Assembly: GCA_004014935.1 (NCBI GenBank)
Contig: CP025322.1
Span: 1,550,001-1,614,000, forward strand
DNA: 64,000 nucleotides
Origin: Saccharomycopsis malanga
Lineage: Eukaryota; Ascomycota; Saccharomycetes; Ascoideales; Saccharomycopsidaceae
Reading direction: 5' to 3'
Position 1 is the first letter of the stretch, and every line of letters starts with the position of its first letter. Below the pieces are notes generated by a model. It was not told where the DNA came from and ran no database searches. It saw nothing but the letters and a program-made list of their open reading frames with translations. Positions 40,622 through 52,112 of this stretch are shown here, piece by piece. Made by a program: the position numbers and the translations under genes.

Positions 40622-40778
40622 TTGGCTTCAATGTTGTTTTATCTAATATTTTTTTATGTAAAAGAAGATACTCAAGGTTGTAAGTTCGAATGATGTACTT
40701 TGTTGTTCACTAGGAGGAAGATATATATATATATATTGCATTAAAAAATGAAATGGTTCTTTGATTTTCGAAAGGTTT

Positions 40779-40981
40779 GAATATAAAGATGGTTTTGTAT
40801 TGAATGGAGAACGGATAAAAATGTAGCTATATAAAAGGATAAAAGAAGTCTCAAAGTATTAGTGCTCAAAACGGCCAGATACCTAAAAAGGTGGTCGAAG
40901 GTTTGTAGACTTGTAAGGAAACAAGGAGGGCCATGGTAAGTAGAATAAACATACAATAATGGAATTTAATGTATCTAGTCG
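40779..40981 (-). mobile_element. LTR remnant
   Basis: Partial, diverged LTR of the family seen at 36481-36824, with matching blocks AAGATG[AG][GT]TTTGTATTGA, GG[AG]TAAAA[AC][AG]TAG, and AAT GTATCTAGTC at the right. Read on the minus strand. A fossil with several breaks. Confidence 0.55.
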
Positions 40982-41710
40982 ATCAAACCTTTCAATTCTA
41001 TTCCTGAAAATCGAAATCTTGTGTTGCTTTTTCAATACAAGTTTAAAAAATTTTACAATTTTGAATAATAAGAATAATAATAATATCTTATATTTCCAGC
41101 TCAGAGTACACTTTACAATTTTTCAAATATTATATTATAAAATACATAAAATTTAATAATGTATATATCAAGTGAATAAAATTTCTTGCAAATAATTTCT
41201 CTTTGAATATATTTGTATATTTTTCAAAACAACGACTTGCTATTACATGATAGTAAAAAATATCTAATGATTGTATAAAATTTATAATGAACAGCTATCA
41301 ATCACCTTATTTATATTGAAAGAGAAAAAAAACCACGCTATATATTGTCGAACGGACTCTATTTTCATTACTGCTTGCAAGAACATTTCTTATACAAATA
41401 CTACTGAAATGTTCATTATATAATTACCTTTATTTCTTATACAAGCACTACTAAAATGATCATTATATAATTGCCTTTATTCAATCAACTTTGTCATAAA
41501 GTTGAATAAATAGTTAAATAGTTGCCACTTTCATATAGTAAAGAGCACAGGACGCGACCGTATTATGGACGGGCAACCTTGAGCCTTGATGCGATGTCCT
41601 CCCATTGTCTTGGGGCAGTTTTGCTTGCCAAGGAGCATACGATGAGGTCGTTTATCAAGCCTACAAGTCTATATATTGTCTTAATTGGTTAATTGAAGTC
41701 TTGTATCATT
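40982..41710. other. Spacer upstream of the PEX30-like gene
   Basis: Very AT-rich to about 41530 (including the 47-bp duplication). It then becomes more GC-rich (41545-41660), probably the promoter or leader of the PEX30-like gene. No RNA gene or element copy was recognised. Confidence 0.4.
41387..41480. repeat. 47-bp tandem duplication
   Basis: Two adjacent 47-bp units (41387-41433, 41434-41480) of the form TTCTTATACAA..ACTACT.AAATG.TCATTATATAATT.CCTTTAT with few substitutions, in the AT-rich spacer upstream of the PEX30-like gene. No function is evident. Confidence 0.8.
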
Positions 41711-43234
41711 ATGGCACATTCTGGCGAAAACCCCAAGGAAAAGGCAGGACTCAATCCTGCGCAACGACAGCCTAATGCTAACAAAGCACCTGAAGAAGTA
41801 ACAGGCGAGACCACCAAGGCTGGGTTTGAAGATTTGTATAGTTCTCCGAACGACGAGGTGTTCAACAAAGAAACCAAATCATCTCCACTACTAGCTACAA
41901 CGCCTCCAACGGTATCTAAGGCGCTTATCCGATCGTATCCGTACCTATTGATTGCGGATTTCTTTCTCGGGATACTAACTTGGACCAATGATGACGTTTA
42001 TTTGAATCTAGCCTTCACGTCTGCAGTGATGACGTTCATATTATACTTCGATACAATCATAACGTACTTGGGACACATACTAGCGGTTTTTCTATTGTTT
42101 CTCTACTTTTTGTTGATCAGAAACATCCAGAACGAACAGGAGAAGAACCCTACCTTGGATAACATAGTTCAAGTGTTGACAAAAGTGTCTATCAAAGCAG
42201 ACATCTTTTTGACCCCCATCACTAGTTTAAACTTGACACAATACGATTTAAAAAGACTATTGTTCACGATAATTTTTCTCTCGCCATTTTATGTCATGAT
42301 CAGTTATTTTGTACTCAGTCCCAAGTTTCTTTTACTTGTTGGTATTTCCTATTCCTTAACTTACCATTCTCTATATTCCAGGGTCACCAGACGAATCCTA
42401 TGGAAATCCAAAACAATCCGGCTCCTTTGTTTTTATGCCACAGGTTTGAATTTTGACAGAAACCCAAGCGCAGGTTTGTTTTCCAACGTTATGGCAAAAG
42501 TAAAACAAACTAACAATATCACTTCCCTATCTCATTCCAATGACGGAAAACCTATCCGTTTCACCTATGTTATTTACGAGAATCAAAGAAAATGGCTTGG
42601 TATTGGATGGACTGCTAATCTATTGAACTACGAAAGAGCACCCTGGACCGACGAGTTTCTTAACGAGTCTCCTTCACCAGAAGATTTCAAACTCCCAGAT
42701 TATAACGAAGATGGCGAGGATTTGGTGTGGAGATGGGTCGACACTAACTGGAGATTGGATCTCACCAACGACGACGCTTTGACATTGAAGAACCCAAATA
42801 AAAAAACTACTGTAGACCCCGCTTCTGATGACGGGTACATTTATTACGATAACACATGGAAACGACCAAGTAGCGAAGATTCCTTTGGTAAATACACTCG
42901 TCGTAGAAGATGGCTTAGAACTGCAGAGTTGGTCCACATTTCAAAGACCAATCAAACCCTGACCCTAAGCAATGGCACTCTATATTTGAACGACACCATG
43001 CAGTCATCTCCTACTCCTCCTGAATTGCAACAGGTGCAGGCCTCAGGCGTACATGCAAATGAAGAATCCACTGCCGAAGGCATAAAAAAAAGAAAAAGTC
43101 TTAGGTTTGATGATAGACCAACTATTTTGGAGGAAATACGGCATGACAGCGAACTTTCTGTTGGTAATGATATCCAAAAAGTGGAGCTGAGTGTAACAGC
43201 CGACCCCAATGACCTGATAGACGAGGTCGATTGA
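41711..43234 (+). CDS. Pex30-family peroxisomal/ER membrane protein with dysferlin domain
   Basis: 507-aa protein from the ATG at 41711 (the upstream six codons start at a TTG). Hydrophobic segments at about residues 70-130 and 185-235 form the reticulon-like membrane part. The C-terminal half holds a dysferlin domain: a DysF-N block (FTYVIYENQRKWLGIGW, APWTDE) and a DysF-C block (YYDNTWKRP ... RRRRWLRTAEL). This is the layout of Pex30/Pex31/Pex32 (and the Pex28/29 relatives), ER-resident proteins that shape the membrane sites from which peroxisomes and lipid droplets form. Which Pex30 paralogue it is cannot be said from the sequence. The C-terminal 100 residues are acidic and Ser/Thr-rich. 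Confidence 0.85.
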   Translation: MAHSGENPKEKAGLNPAQRQPNANKAPEEVTGETTKAGFEDLYSSPNDEVFNKETKSSPLLATTPPTVSKALIRSYPYLLIADFFLGILTWTNDDVYLNLAFTSAVMTFILYFDTIITYLGHILAVFLLFLYFLLIRNIQNEQEKNPTLDNIVQVLTKVSIKADIFLTPITSLNLTQYDLKRLLFTIIFLSPFYVMISYFVLSPKFLLLVGISYSLTYHSLYSRVTRRILWKSKTIRLLCFYATGLNFDRNPSAGLFSNVMAKVKQTNNITSLSHSNDGKPIRFTYVIYENQRKWLGIGWTANLLNYERAPWTDEFLNESPSPEDFKLPDYNEDGEDLVWRWVDTNWRLDLTNDDALTLKNPNKKTTVDPASDDGYIYYDNTWKRPSSEDSFGKYTRRRRWLRTAELVHISKTNQTLTLSNGTLYLNDTMQSSPTPPELQQVQASGVHANEESTAEGIKKRKSLRFDDRPTILEEIRHDSELSVGNDIQKVELSVTADPNDLIDEVD

Positions 43235-43862
43235 TTTCTGTTGTTGTATTTCTTGTAGAAATATAGTACTTTCTAATGTTATCCGCTTGTTGTGTTTATC
43301 GATTCGTAGATTGATATATGGATGGTTCTGTTTGGATAAACAATTACGAAAGTGATTGGATGTACCGAAAATCAGACTTTGCTTAAAAAAAATATACAAT
43401 AAAAAACTTTTTTCAACTTTATAAAACTCTAATATCATTTATCTAACATGCATTTATGTTAAATCTTCAAATTTACTGTTTCGCTTCCTGTTACTTGCCT
43501 ATTAAATTTACATATGTACTTTATTGGTTTTACTCAATATCTGAGCAATTTTAACCAAAATCTCCAATGCTCATGAGTTTGCCGCCAAGTGCATTAGCTC
43601 ATTTTCATTGACAAATCTATATACGAGTACGATGCCTTGTCACTGTTATCCTTCATTGTCATTAAAAAGATTCCAATACCATTTCATTTATTGCACTAAT
43701 GATGATCCACCCTGTACGAACATGCAGCGTGCCGCTATATCATATGAGACGCGCATGGGACATTCTTTGGAAAAGTATATAGGTGTATATAAGTAGTAGG
43801 TATATTTTAGAATAATCGTCGTTTTGGGAGTTCCAGAACTGTTGACTTTAGTTTCCGGCAAA
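43235..43862. other. Spacer between PEX30-like gene and UFD2
   Basis: About 630 bp with the UFD2 promoter and the 3'UTR of the preceding gene. Several TATA-like stretches lie near 43790-43810. Nothing else is supported. Confidence 0.45.
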
Positions 43863-46800
43863 ATGAGTGAACAAGATGATATTCGAGCCAAGAGAGTTGC
43901 GAGACTTCAGCGGTTAGCTGCGCTCAACGCTGCTAGCGAACAATCTGCAGGCGGCCAGGAAGGTGGCAAGTCATCGCCTAGTGTCTCAAAAAGTGTTAAT
44001 CCGGCTTCTAAAGTGATCAAGCCAATGGAAAGTGAGGTTTCTCATAAAGTAGAGGCGCCAAAAAGTAGCGCAAAGCCTACTCCGCCGCCCAAAGATGCTA
44101 AACTTCTACTTAAAAGTTGGATCAACTCAGATGTCGCTGAATTGTTACAGTCCTCGTTTGAGCCTCAAGAGAATGGAAGAACGTTTGTAGAATCTTCATA
44201 CAGTGAATTATCTAGATTTAATGATAACGATTACATAGGCTATGTTGATTTATTTCTAAAGGATGACCTTATTGATAGAATCTTTTTGGAAAACCTTACA
44301 GAAATCGGCAGACCATCACCCTTAATGTACTTGTTCGAGGTGTGGGGCAGCGCTCAGACAGCTCTACGGAAAGTCAATAACCAGATTGCATTGAGAAAAA
44401 CGTCAATCAAGCCTTATCAGAAAGAATTGCTCGATAATCAAAAGTATATATTAAAAGAAATTGTCCGCTTAGCTACATCGTATGGTCTCATTGCTTTCCA
44501 GGTTCCAGACATGTTTGTGTACAATGATCTAAATAAAGCAACAGGCCATTTTGTTGATAACATCCAAAACGTCAATTTTATCGAGTTCTGTCTTGCTGCC
44601 GTAGAACAGGCCAAACAACAAGACGCCCTCTTGGAAATCTTGGACATCTGGTGTCCAGCATTACATAATCAATTAGTCAAGCACGACATCACTGATTTTT
44701 CTGATTCCCGGTACATAGCGGTGCTCAACTTTTATCTTTTATTGTTGAATGACAAGGAGATTGCGTCTGTCTTTACGCAAGTTCTGTTGTTTCGTATTGG
44801 AAAAGATGATGCGTTGGGAGCTGAGAAACGCTCTTTGTTAGGTTCTATCTTACGGGTAGCTCCAATAGGAGCCAAGGAATCGTTACGTTTGTATGATCGT
44901 AGTGATGGGCAAAAGAACAAGTACCAGATTGCGCAGATCCAACAGTCTGTACAAGGACAGCATAAGAATTTGGTCAATACGTATTTATTTCCTATCATTG
45001 ACAAGATCATAAGAGGCGGCGAACGGTCCAGAAACGATTTGTTGGCTTATTTTAGCACTATTATTAATGCCAATCATTTAAGAGTGGCTACTCAGCCTGA
45101 TTACTCTAGACTTTCGTCGCATGGACTTATTATCAACATCACCTTGGTTTTGATCAAGTTGTCAATGCCTTTTTTGCGAACCGATTTCAAAAAGTTGGAC
45201 AAGATTGACATTGGTTATTTCAACAAAAACAAATTGTTAGATATAAGCGAAGAGACGAGAATCAGTTCTACTATCAAAGAAGCTGACAAGTACTATCTGG
45301 AGACTCGTTCCGACAAAACTGCCAATTTCATTTCTGATTGCTATTTTCTCACCTTGACATATGTGCATTTTGGCATTGGTGGGTTGTCTTTGATGGAGAC
45401 AAAGACCGTTGATCTAACCAAACATTTGGAAGATCGCGTGAAGCTTCTCAAAGAACAAAAACAACACATGTCAGCAGCCAACAATGCTGTATTTGATCGT
45501 ATGGCAACTCTACAGATTGAAAAGATAGAACGGCAATTGAATTTGTTGCACTGTGAAGAGGATTCGTTCCATTGTTTCTTTTTAAATGATGAATTTCAAC
45601 AGGAAGTCTTTGATTTTGTCTCTTCTAGTTGCGTGTTCTTAACTAGGGTCATTGATCCCTCCCATAAATATCCTGCTACGCCGCTTCAAATACCACTTAT
45701 TCCTGATAATGCCATTCTAGAGAACGTCGACAATACCGACGCGTTGCGCGACAAATCTCCTAAACCGTTCCGGTATTATCCTGAGTATGCTGTCGAGAGT
45801 ATAATTAGCTATATCACCTATATTGTCCGCTACCTAAAGAATCCACTCCAGAGCAACCGCTTGCGGCTCAACTACTTTATAGAGTTCGCTGTGGTGTTGC
45901 TACGCTGTCCTGAGTTGATCAGCAACCCGCATCTCAAGGGCAAGTTGGTAGAATGTTTATTTTACGGCTCAGTTTCTACATCTCAGAGCGATTACACTCC
46001 TGGATTCATGATCGAGCTGTTCACTAGTAACAATGTAGTTCTCAGCCATATGCTCTATGCTTTGTTGGACTTTTACGTGATGGTGGAAAAGACCGGCGCT
46101 TCTTCCCAATTTTATGACAAGTTCAATAGCAGATATCACATCTCTGTAATTATAGAGAAGTTGTGGCAGATTCCACATTACCAGGACCAATTAAAGTTGT
46201 ATAGTGAAAAACATGAAGAGTTTTTCATCAGATTTGTCGCTAGAATGTTGAACGATACAACCTATTTACTTGACGAATCGCTCAGAGAATTGTCATCAAT
46301 TCATCATTTGTCGATCGAAGTTGAAAAACGTACTCAAAGCGGAAACATTGACACTGCTATAAGCTCTGAATTTGAAGGTGTTCCGTTCAAAGAGTTGAGC
46401 AACAGATTGTCTGGTGCTGAACGACATGCCAGATCGTTTATTGGCCTCAGTAACAAAACGATAGAATTGTTTGATTTGTTCACCAAAGAGGTTCCTAGCG
46501 CCTTCACCAAACCGGAAATTGTGGACAGATTGGCTGGTATGTTGGATTACAATCTTAACCAATTGGTCGGGCCTCGTTATGGCGAACTCAAGGTGAAAAA
46601 CCCAGAAAAATACCAATTCAATCCTAGAAAATTGTTGACAGACATTTCAAAGATTTTTGCCAATTTGTCAAAGGAACATGCCTTTGCTGTAGCTGTTTCT
46701 CGGGACGGCCGTTCCTTCAAAAAAGAATTGTTTTATAAAGCACAGTCTATATTGGCCAAATATGGACAATTGGATTCTACCTCTTTGCAAGTGTTGACAG

Positions 46801-47123
46801 ATTTTGCTGAAAAAGCTGACGCGATAAGAATAGAAGAGGAAGAGGAAGAATTGGAATTGGGCGACGATATCCCTGATGAGTTTTTGGATCCACTCATGTT
46901 TACTCTTATGGTGGATCCTGTCATCTTGCCGTCTTCTAAAATCAGTATCGACCGTTCTACAATCAAAGCTCATCTTTTGAGTGATGCCACTGATCCGTTC
47001 AATAGAATGCCTCTTAAACTTGAAGATGTGGTTCCAGATGATGAGTTAAAGGCAAAAATCGAAGCTTTCAAGCTGCAAAAAAAGAAGGAGAGGCTCGATA
47101 ATGATGTTGTGATGAAAGATTAG
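43863..47123 (+). CDS. UFD2: E4 ubiquitin chain-elongation factor Ufd2
   Basis: U-box ubiquitin ligase that extends ubiquitin chains on substrates handled by Cdc48. The ATG at 43863 (MSEQDDIRAKRVARLQRL) gives 1086 aa; upstream codons start at a TTG. The conserved Ufd2P core fills most of the protein (SRYHISVIIEKLW... , FLNDEFQQEVFDFVSSSC, GPRYGELKVKNPEKYQFNPRKLL). The C-terminal U-box starts at IPDEFLDPLMFTLMVDPVILPSS and ends ATDPFNRMPLKLEDV; the U-box fold uses salt bridges, not zinc, so the lack of cysteines is expected. The protein is longer than the S. cerevisiae Ufd2 (961 aa) mainly through an N-terminal low-complexity region (residues 25-75, Ser/Lys/Pro-rich). Confidence 0.95.
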   Translation: MSEQDDIRAKRVARLQRLAALNAASEQSAGGQEGGKSSPSVSKSVNPASKVIKPMESEVSHKVEAPKSSAKPTPPPKDAKLLLKSWINSDVAELLQSSFEPQENGRTFVESSYSELSRFNDNDYIGYVDLFLKDDLIDRIFLENLTEIGRPSPLMYLFEVWGSAQTALRKVNNQIALRKTSIKPYQKELLDNQKYILKEIVRLATSYGLIAFQVPDMFVYNDLNKATGHFVDNIQNVNFIEFCLAAVEQAKQQDALLEILDIWCPALHNQLVKHDITDFSDSRYIAVLNFYLLLLNDKEIASVFTQVLLFRIGKDDALGAEKRSLLGSILRVAPIGAKESLRLYDRSDGQKNKYQIAQIQQSVQGQHKNLVNTYLFPIIDKIIRGGERSRNDLLAYFSTIINANHLRVATQPDYSRLSSHGLIINITLVLIKLSMPFLRTDFKKLDKIDIGYFNKNKLLDISEETRISSTIKEADKYYLETRSDKTANFISDCYFLTLTYVHFGIGGLSLMETKTVDLTKHLEDRVKLLKEQKQHMSAANNAVFDRMATLQIEKIERQLNLLHCEEDSFHCFFLNDEFQQEVFDFVSSSCVFLTRVIDPSHKYPATPLQIPLIPDNAILENVDNTDALRDKSPKPFRYYPEYAVESIISYITYIVRYLKNPLQSNRLRLNYFIEFAVVLLRCPELISNPHLKGKLVECLFYGSVSTSQSDYTPGFMIELFTSNNVVLSHMLYALLDFYVMVEKTGASSQFYDKFNSRYHISVIIEKLWQIPHYQDQLKLYSEKHEEFFIRFVARMLNDTTYLLDESLRELSSIHHLSIEVEKRTQSGNIDTAISSEFEGVPFKELSNRLSGAERHARSFIGLSNKTIELFDLFTKEVPSAFTKPEIVDRLAGMLDYNLNQLVGPRYGELKVKNPEKYQFNPRKLLTDISKIFANLSKEHAFAVAVSRDGRSFKKELFYKAQSILAKYGQLDSTSLQVLTDFAEKADAIRIEEEEEELELGDDIPDEFLDPLMFTLMVDPVILPSSKISIDRSTIKAHLLSDATDPFNRMPLKLEDVVPDDELKAKIEAFKLQKKKERLDNDVVMKD

Positions 47124-47907
47124 CTTAAGTTTGTATATGAATTCGTAAGTTGAGTATACTTGTTATACATTGTCAAATGTTGATTACTTTGCAGCGGGCA
47201 GAACAGTTAAAACCTCTTCAAAGATAAACGTGCCAAAATTCAAAATAGTGATTTTACATAGAAATCATTGAAATCATTGAAGCTACCCTTTTTATTTGAT
47301 TCCCATCCATAAAACTTTTCCTCTGTAGACATTTTTATGAAAGTTGTTGAATAATTTTTTTTCATACACAATGATATTTCTCCATGCATTAATGAAAGCT
47401 CTTTGGTGACGTAAATACTGCGAAAACTGATAATTTACTTCATATTCAAAAAGACTGAGTCTAACATGAAGCATCCAGACCGTTTCAACTGTTCTACAGT
47501 ATCAGATTATGCCATTTAAGCAAGACAATGTCTCTTGAAATCCGATTTATAGCGTTTCAACTTTTGTTGGCTCAACTATTATATATATACACTCGATTAC
47601 ACACTATTTGACTGAAAAACCATATATTAAACCTATATTACAAGCACAGTATATAAATAAATGCGACAACTCATTATTCTTGACTTATGTGACACATTGG
47701 ATAACATTTGCTGCAAATGGCTTTCTGCTCGCTAGACTACAATACGAATACAACTAAACTCTACACCCACACACTTACAAATTCCATAAAGCACAAATAA
47801 CCAAAAATAAAAAACGTTAAGACACCATTAATATATTAAATATCATAATAAGTTATACATGTCGCTGACTGACGAGCAATTTATTCAAACAAGTAATTCC
47901 TTATGAT
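47124..47907. other. Convergent spacer, UFD2 / RPL35
   Basis: About 780 bp between convergent 3' ends. AT-rich, with no copy of the SINE-like or LTR families and no RNA gene that I recognise. Confidence 0.45.
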
Positions 47908-48694
47908 TTAAGCTTTAATGGCGTATTTTCTTTGTGGGAAAGCAGCGTTTTTCTTTTGTTGCTTGACGGTGATCAACTTAGCTTCGTGCTTGGTCAATCT
48001 TCTTCTGATAGCTCTAGTCTTCTTGGCTCTCAAACCCTTTGGTTGGTATTTCTTGCCAGCGTAAAAAGCTCTGACGTTTTCCCTTTGGTTCAAGTTGATG
48101 ACGGTCAAGACCTTAGCAATGTCTTTCTTGACAGTGTGGATTCTTGGCAAGGAAGGCTTGGTCAACTTTTGGACGTTCAAGTTGGCCAACTCTTTCTTCA
48201 ACTCAACCAATTGGTTGGTCAATTCTTCTTTGGACTTAGATCTAAGTTCGTAAGCTTTAACACCAGCCTAAATGCATGTTAGTATAAATTCAAACTTATT
48301 TTGGTGTATAGGAATATTGAATGAAAAAATTTGGTTTTCGCTACTATATTCGACTTTTTCTTGATTCATGAGAAGAGTGATATATCTTTTGAATGGTTAA
48401 CCTGGCAGTTACTATGATATTTATGTTACATTTTTTCATGTACTAATTTTCTTTGAATGTTGTAATGATAATCGTTCTTCATACTGAGTTGGATGTTGAT
48501 ATCCACTAATTCAATAAAGCATTTAAAACATTTTCTTATTCATATTATGATTTTTCAACTGAGTACTTCGATCAACTTGATAATATGATGGTTTCTTCTC
48601 TTGACAAACATTTTTACAATACCATTTTTGACCCAACGTTTCTTTGTCTTTCAATATTCCTCATTCCATCGTTATAAGCGTTATCACGTACCAT
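47908..48694 (-). CDS. RPL35: Ribosomal protein uL29 (two exons)
   Basis: 60S ribosomal protein uL29 (yeast L35), 120 aa. Exon 1 is the ATG alone (48692-48694). A 424-bp intron (48268-48691) has donor GTACGT, branch TACTAAC at 48278-48284 and acceptor TTTAG. Exon 2 (47908-48267) begins AGVKAYELRSKSKEELTNQLV. The spliced product has the same length as S. cerevisiae L35 (MAGVKAYELRTKSKEQLASQLV) and the family-typical end AFPQRKYAIKA. The intron position after the first codon is the same as in S. cerevisiae, which supports the model. An ATAGGGTT motif about 200 bp upstream (48891-48898) may be a Tbf1 site. Confidence 0.95.
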
Positions 48695-49475
48695 TTTTGC
48701 TATATTCTAGGTTGATTATATTAATGTTATGAAAGCTTCCCTTCGCTATGTAACACCTTTTCACTCATCTCAAAATTTTGAGTAATATTTTCCAGATTTT
48801 CTCCACGCTGAGGTCTCCGATCGCAGTACAAAAAACGGTAAGGTCTTTTTCACCGTCACATCAAAGCATGTGCGAGTCAGGTGCGATATAATAGGGTTGA
48901 AGAAAATCCACGAAAAAGTCGCACTTGAAATATATTGGGCTAAATTTGAAATCTCAAAGCTGCTGTATATTTGAAGGCTGATACGATATCATTAGGTTTT
49001 ATTTTGTAATTTGGTTTACGAAGCGACGCGTCCGCCTTTCTGATAAAGAATAGTGCATAGAATGTAAGTTTGGAAGAAGATAAAACTTGTATTGACTCAG
49101 TAGTTTTTAACGCCTTAATTCCAGAAGATACTCTTGCCTGTAATGTGATCGAGTTGTACAGCCAATATGTAAATAAATACACTAAAAGTGACGATTGTTT
49201 GGGTCAGTCATATGGACAGCATATTTGCAACTTACACGTACCTCTTTCCCGATTCGACTGCCAACGGCGGAGAAGCCACTGGCTTTAAAGTAGAAAATCA
49301 CCTGTATTACGCGTGCTATACAGTACTAATAATATATATGTAGTCAATTTAGCAAAAATTAATTATAAAAAAAGCTAGTAGAACATGTATTCAAAAACTC
49401 CTACAATTAATGGTTATTATGATTCAGTAGATAAAATTAATAATATGAAAAAAAATCTGTTTCAGCTCAAGGCAA
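48695..49475. other. RPL35 promoter and ARF 3' flank
   Basis: About 780 bp. Contains ATAGGGTT at 48891-48898 and the T-rich stretch common to ribosomal-protein promoters. A short ORF at 48940-49182 (minus) is not convincing. Nothing else seen. Confidence 0.45.
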
Positions 49476-50021
<546 letters not shown>

Positions 50022-50473
50022 CTAAAATACTAGTTAGTAATCAATTGTACAATTTACAATGATGTTATGCCAGGTTTATCACAAAATAGCTGAGGTGTAA
50101 TTCAGGCGGGTGTATTGCAATGTGTGTTCGTTTTCCGGTATTGATATTTTACTTTGATTTTGTTTTTCTCGTTTTTCCACCTGGAAATTTCAGAAAAAAA
50201 GGCGCTTTTTGCCACATTTGCCATGTCCAAAAGCGTGTCAATATTAAGCATAGACGGTATAACGCCACTACTTGAATGTAATGACTATTACATGTCCATA
50301 TTAACGTCTTGTAATAGCTGAATTATTATGTGCAACGCCGCACAATGATTTTTTAATAATATGGAAAATGCGACCCACCCGAATCACAATAAAAAATAGA
50401 TACCATAGCAAAACAACAGAAAGATATAAAACACAGAATATGGGAGCTTGAATGACAAATCAGTATCACTTAC
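50022..50473 (-). other. Predicted 5'UTR intron of ARF
   Basis: Acceptor TTTTAG at 50022-50027 touches the ARF start codon, and TACTAAC lies at 50033-50039. The nearest good donor is GTAAGT at 50468-50473, giving an intron of about 452 bp. Acceptor and branch are strong; the donor is my best candidate but not certain. Length is similar to the BPL1 and RPL35 introns. Confidence 0.55.
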
Positions 50474-51071
50474 TATTCAAAATTGTAAATATTGTATGAT
50501 TTCCTGGTGTTGAGGCGATAGGGACAAGCAAGAAACCAAAAGGAAAGAGAAACAAATAAATAATAAAGGGGCCAGATAGACAATCGCAGTTGGCCAAAGA
50601 ACAATTTGGTGTCTGGTTGATAGCCCAAGTAACAGCTGGCATTTCAGTCATGTGACGCGGGCTCATAACAGAGGGTGTGGATGGCACGTCGGGAAGGGGG
50701 TTAAATAAGTGTATTGAGTATAATGAGTTTATCAATACGAGTGGGAAAGTAACTTTGATTAGAATGTGATTTTACGAGTTTGTACAATTGTCTGTTGTAA
50801 TACAGAGTTCAGGTTGATGTGTAGGCGTAGATTATCATGACGTATGCAAAATTGATTAAAGCTATCAGCATGCTAGCAAAAGAGGGAGCAAAACAGATGG
50901 ATTGTAAACCGTGCAAATTAGGGCTAAAGGTACAATATGTACGAAGAGCAAGAAATATTAGAAAATGACAAAAACAATGAATAGCAAAGAATTGAGCAAA
51001 AAGAGCAAAAAAAATCTATTAAAGATGAGAATATAGCGTGTTATAGTAGCCAAAAGTTATTAATACAATAA
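50474..51071. other. ARF upstream region and NUS1 3' flank
   Basis: About 600 bp. The part from 50500 to 50720 is less AT-rich and probably holds the ARF promoter and first noncoding exon. The ORF 50466-50735 on the minus strand is not convincing. The rest is NUS1 3'UTR and spacer. Confidence 0.4.
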
Positions 51072-52112
51072 TCACTTTCCAATATTGATTTTGCACGTAG
51101 AAAACTTTTTGAGAGCGTTATAAAACACAGCATAACTGGTACTATCGTTATCTGGCTCCCAATAAAGCTCGCTCAATCTGATTTGCCATGGTGGGTATCC
51201 TTGAAGGTCCAATTCTGGGCCAAAGAAGATGATCAAGTCGGGCTCGTAGCCCGACAAATCGGAAAGCTCGCTATCAACCAAATCTGTGGTGATATCCTTG
51301 GGTTGAAGTTCCTTTTTCAAAGTCAAATCAGCAATGGTTCTGGTGAGCTGTGCGATAGTATGTTTTCCATCTTTCGACGATAACAAGCTGATTTCAATAT
51401 CAACTTTTTTCCCTTCTTTGACGTAACCATCTGATTTGTTTTTGCCATTACCATAAGTAATTGAGTCAAGTCTAGGAATTTTGATAGCAAATGTAGGAGA
51501 ACTTAGGCCAAAATACTTAGAAAGCGATTTATTCAAAGCAGCCACAAGTTCAGGGACTTTTTGTTTGAGAACCCCATTATATTCGTACAAGGTCAAATGT
51601 GGAATTCCAGAAGCCACGCACCATGAAGTGATTTCTCCAGCATCGTTAAACAAGCCATCAATCCCACCGCCTTCTTCATCTTCAGATTTCAAACTAAGAA
51701 TCGTGGAAACACGGGTAGGAATCTTCTCAAGTTTACTGATATCCTGACGAATCAACTGGGGCGATTGGGAAGGATTGTAAGCAAGTTCCAACAATCTGAG
51801 CCGGATCCGTCTATATAGATATTCGCACGTTCTGATCACAGAGTACAAGAGGTAGAGAATAACTAGTATCAAATGGTAAAAATTGTAAGAGTATATGTCC
51901 CACAAAGAGCCAGAAGACTCTGGGGGTGGTTTATCTGGAGCAGCATCACCTATTGATCTTGGAAAAAAGAACAGATTCAATACTTTGGTAGTGTTTTGTT
52001 GACCAGGTTTGTATGGTGTTTCTTTTGTCTTTAATATTTGATTGACCTCATCTTCAAGCTTATTAGTCTTCTTCAAAGCATCAAACCTTTCGTCTATTTT
52101 ATCAAACGACAT
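51072..52112 (-). CDS. NUS1: Nus1, cis-prenyltransferase accessory subunit (NgBR)
   Basis: Subunit of the dehydrodolichyl diphosphate synthase with Rer2 or Srt1, needed to make dolichol for protein glycosylation on the ER. 346 aa (375 in S. cerevisiae). A membrane segment lies near residues 78-98 (FYHLILVILYLLYSVIR). The cis-prenyltransferase fold follows, with a catalytically inactive active site as expected for Nus1. The conserved C-terminal core (LIIFFGPELDLQGYPPWQIRLSELYWEPDNDSTSYAVFYNALKKFSTCKINIGK) contains the SELYWEP and the C-terminal GK typical of Nus1. Works with ALG10, which is also in this window, in the dolichol-linked glycosylation pathway, although the two are not adjacent. 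An AAC leader and a start at 52112 are intact. Confidence 0.93.
   Translation of the reverse strand: MSFDKIDERFDALKKTNKLEDEVNQILKTKETPYKPGQQNTTKVLNLFFFPRSIGDAAPDKPPPESSGSLWDIYSYNFYHLILVILYLLYSVIRTCEYLYRRIRLRLLELAYNPSQSPQLIRQDISKLEKIPTRVSTILSLKSEDEEGGGIDGLFNDAGEITSWCVASGIPHLTLYEYNGVLKQKVPELVAALNKSLSKYFGLSSPTFAIKIPRLDSITYGNGKNKSDGYVKEGKKVDIEISLLSSKDGKHTIAQLTRTIADLTLKKELQPKDITTDLVDSELSDLSGYEPDLIIFFGPELDLQGYPPWQIRLSELYWEPDNDSTSYAVFYNALKKFSTCKINIGK

Noticed and set aside
48268-48691. Possible C/D-box snoRNA in the RPL35 intron
   Set aside because: Isolated GATGA/CTGA-like strings did not form a proper C/D pair with terminal stem; no support.
50466-50735. 89-aa ORF upstream of ARF
   Set aside because: Lies over the proposed ARF leader; no recognisable domain.
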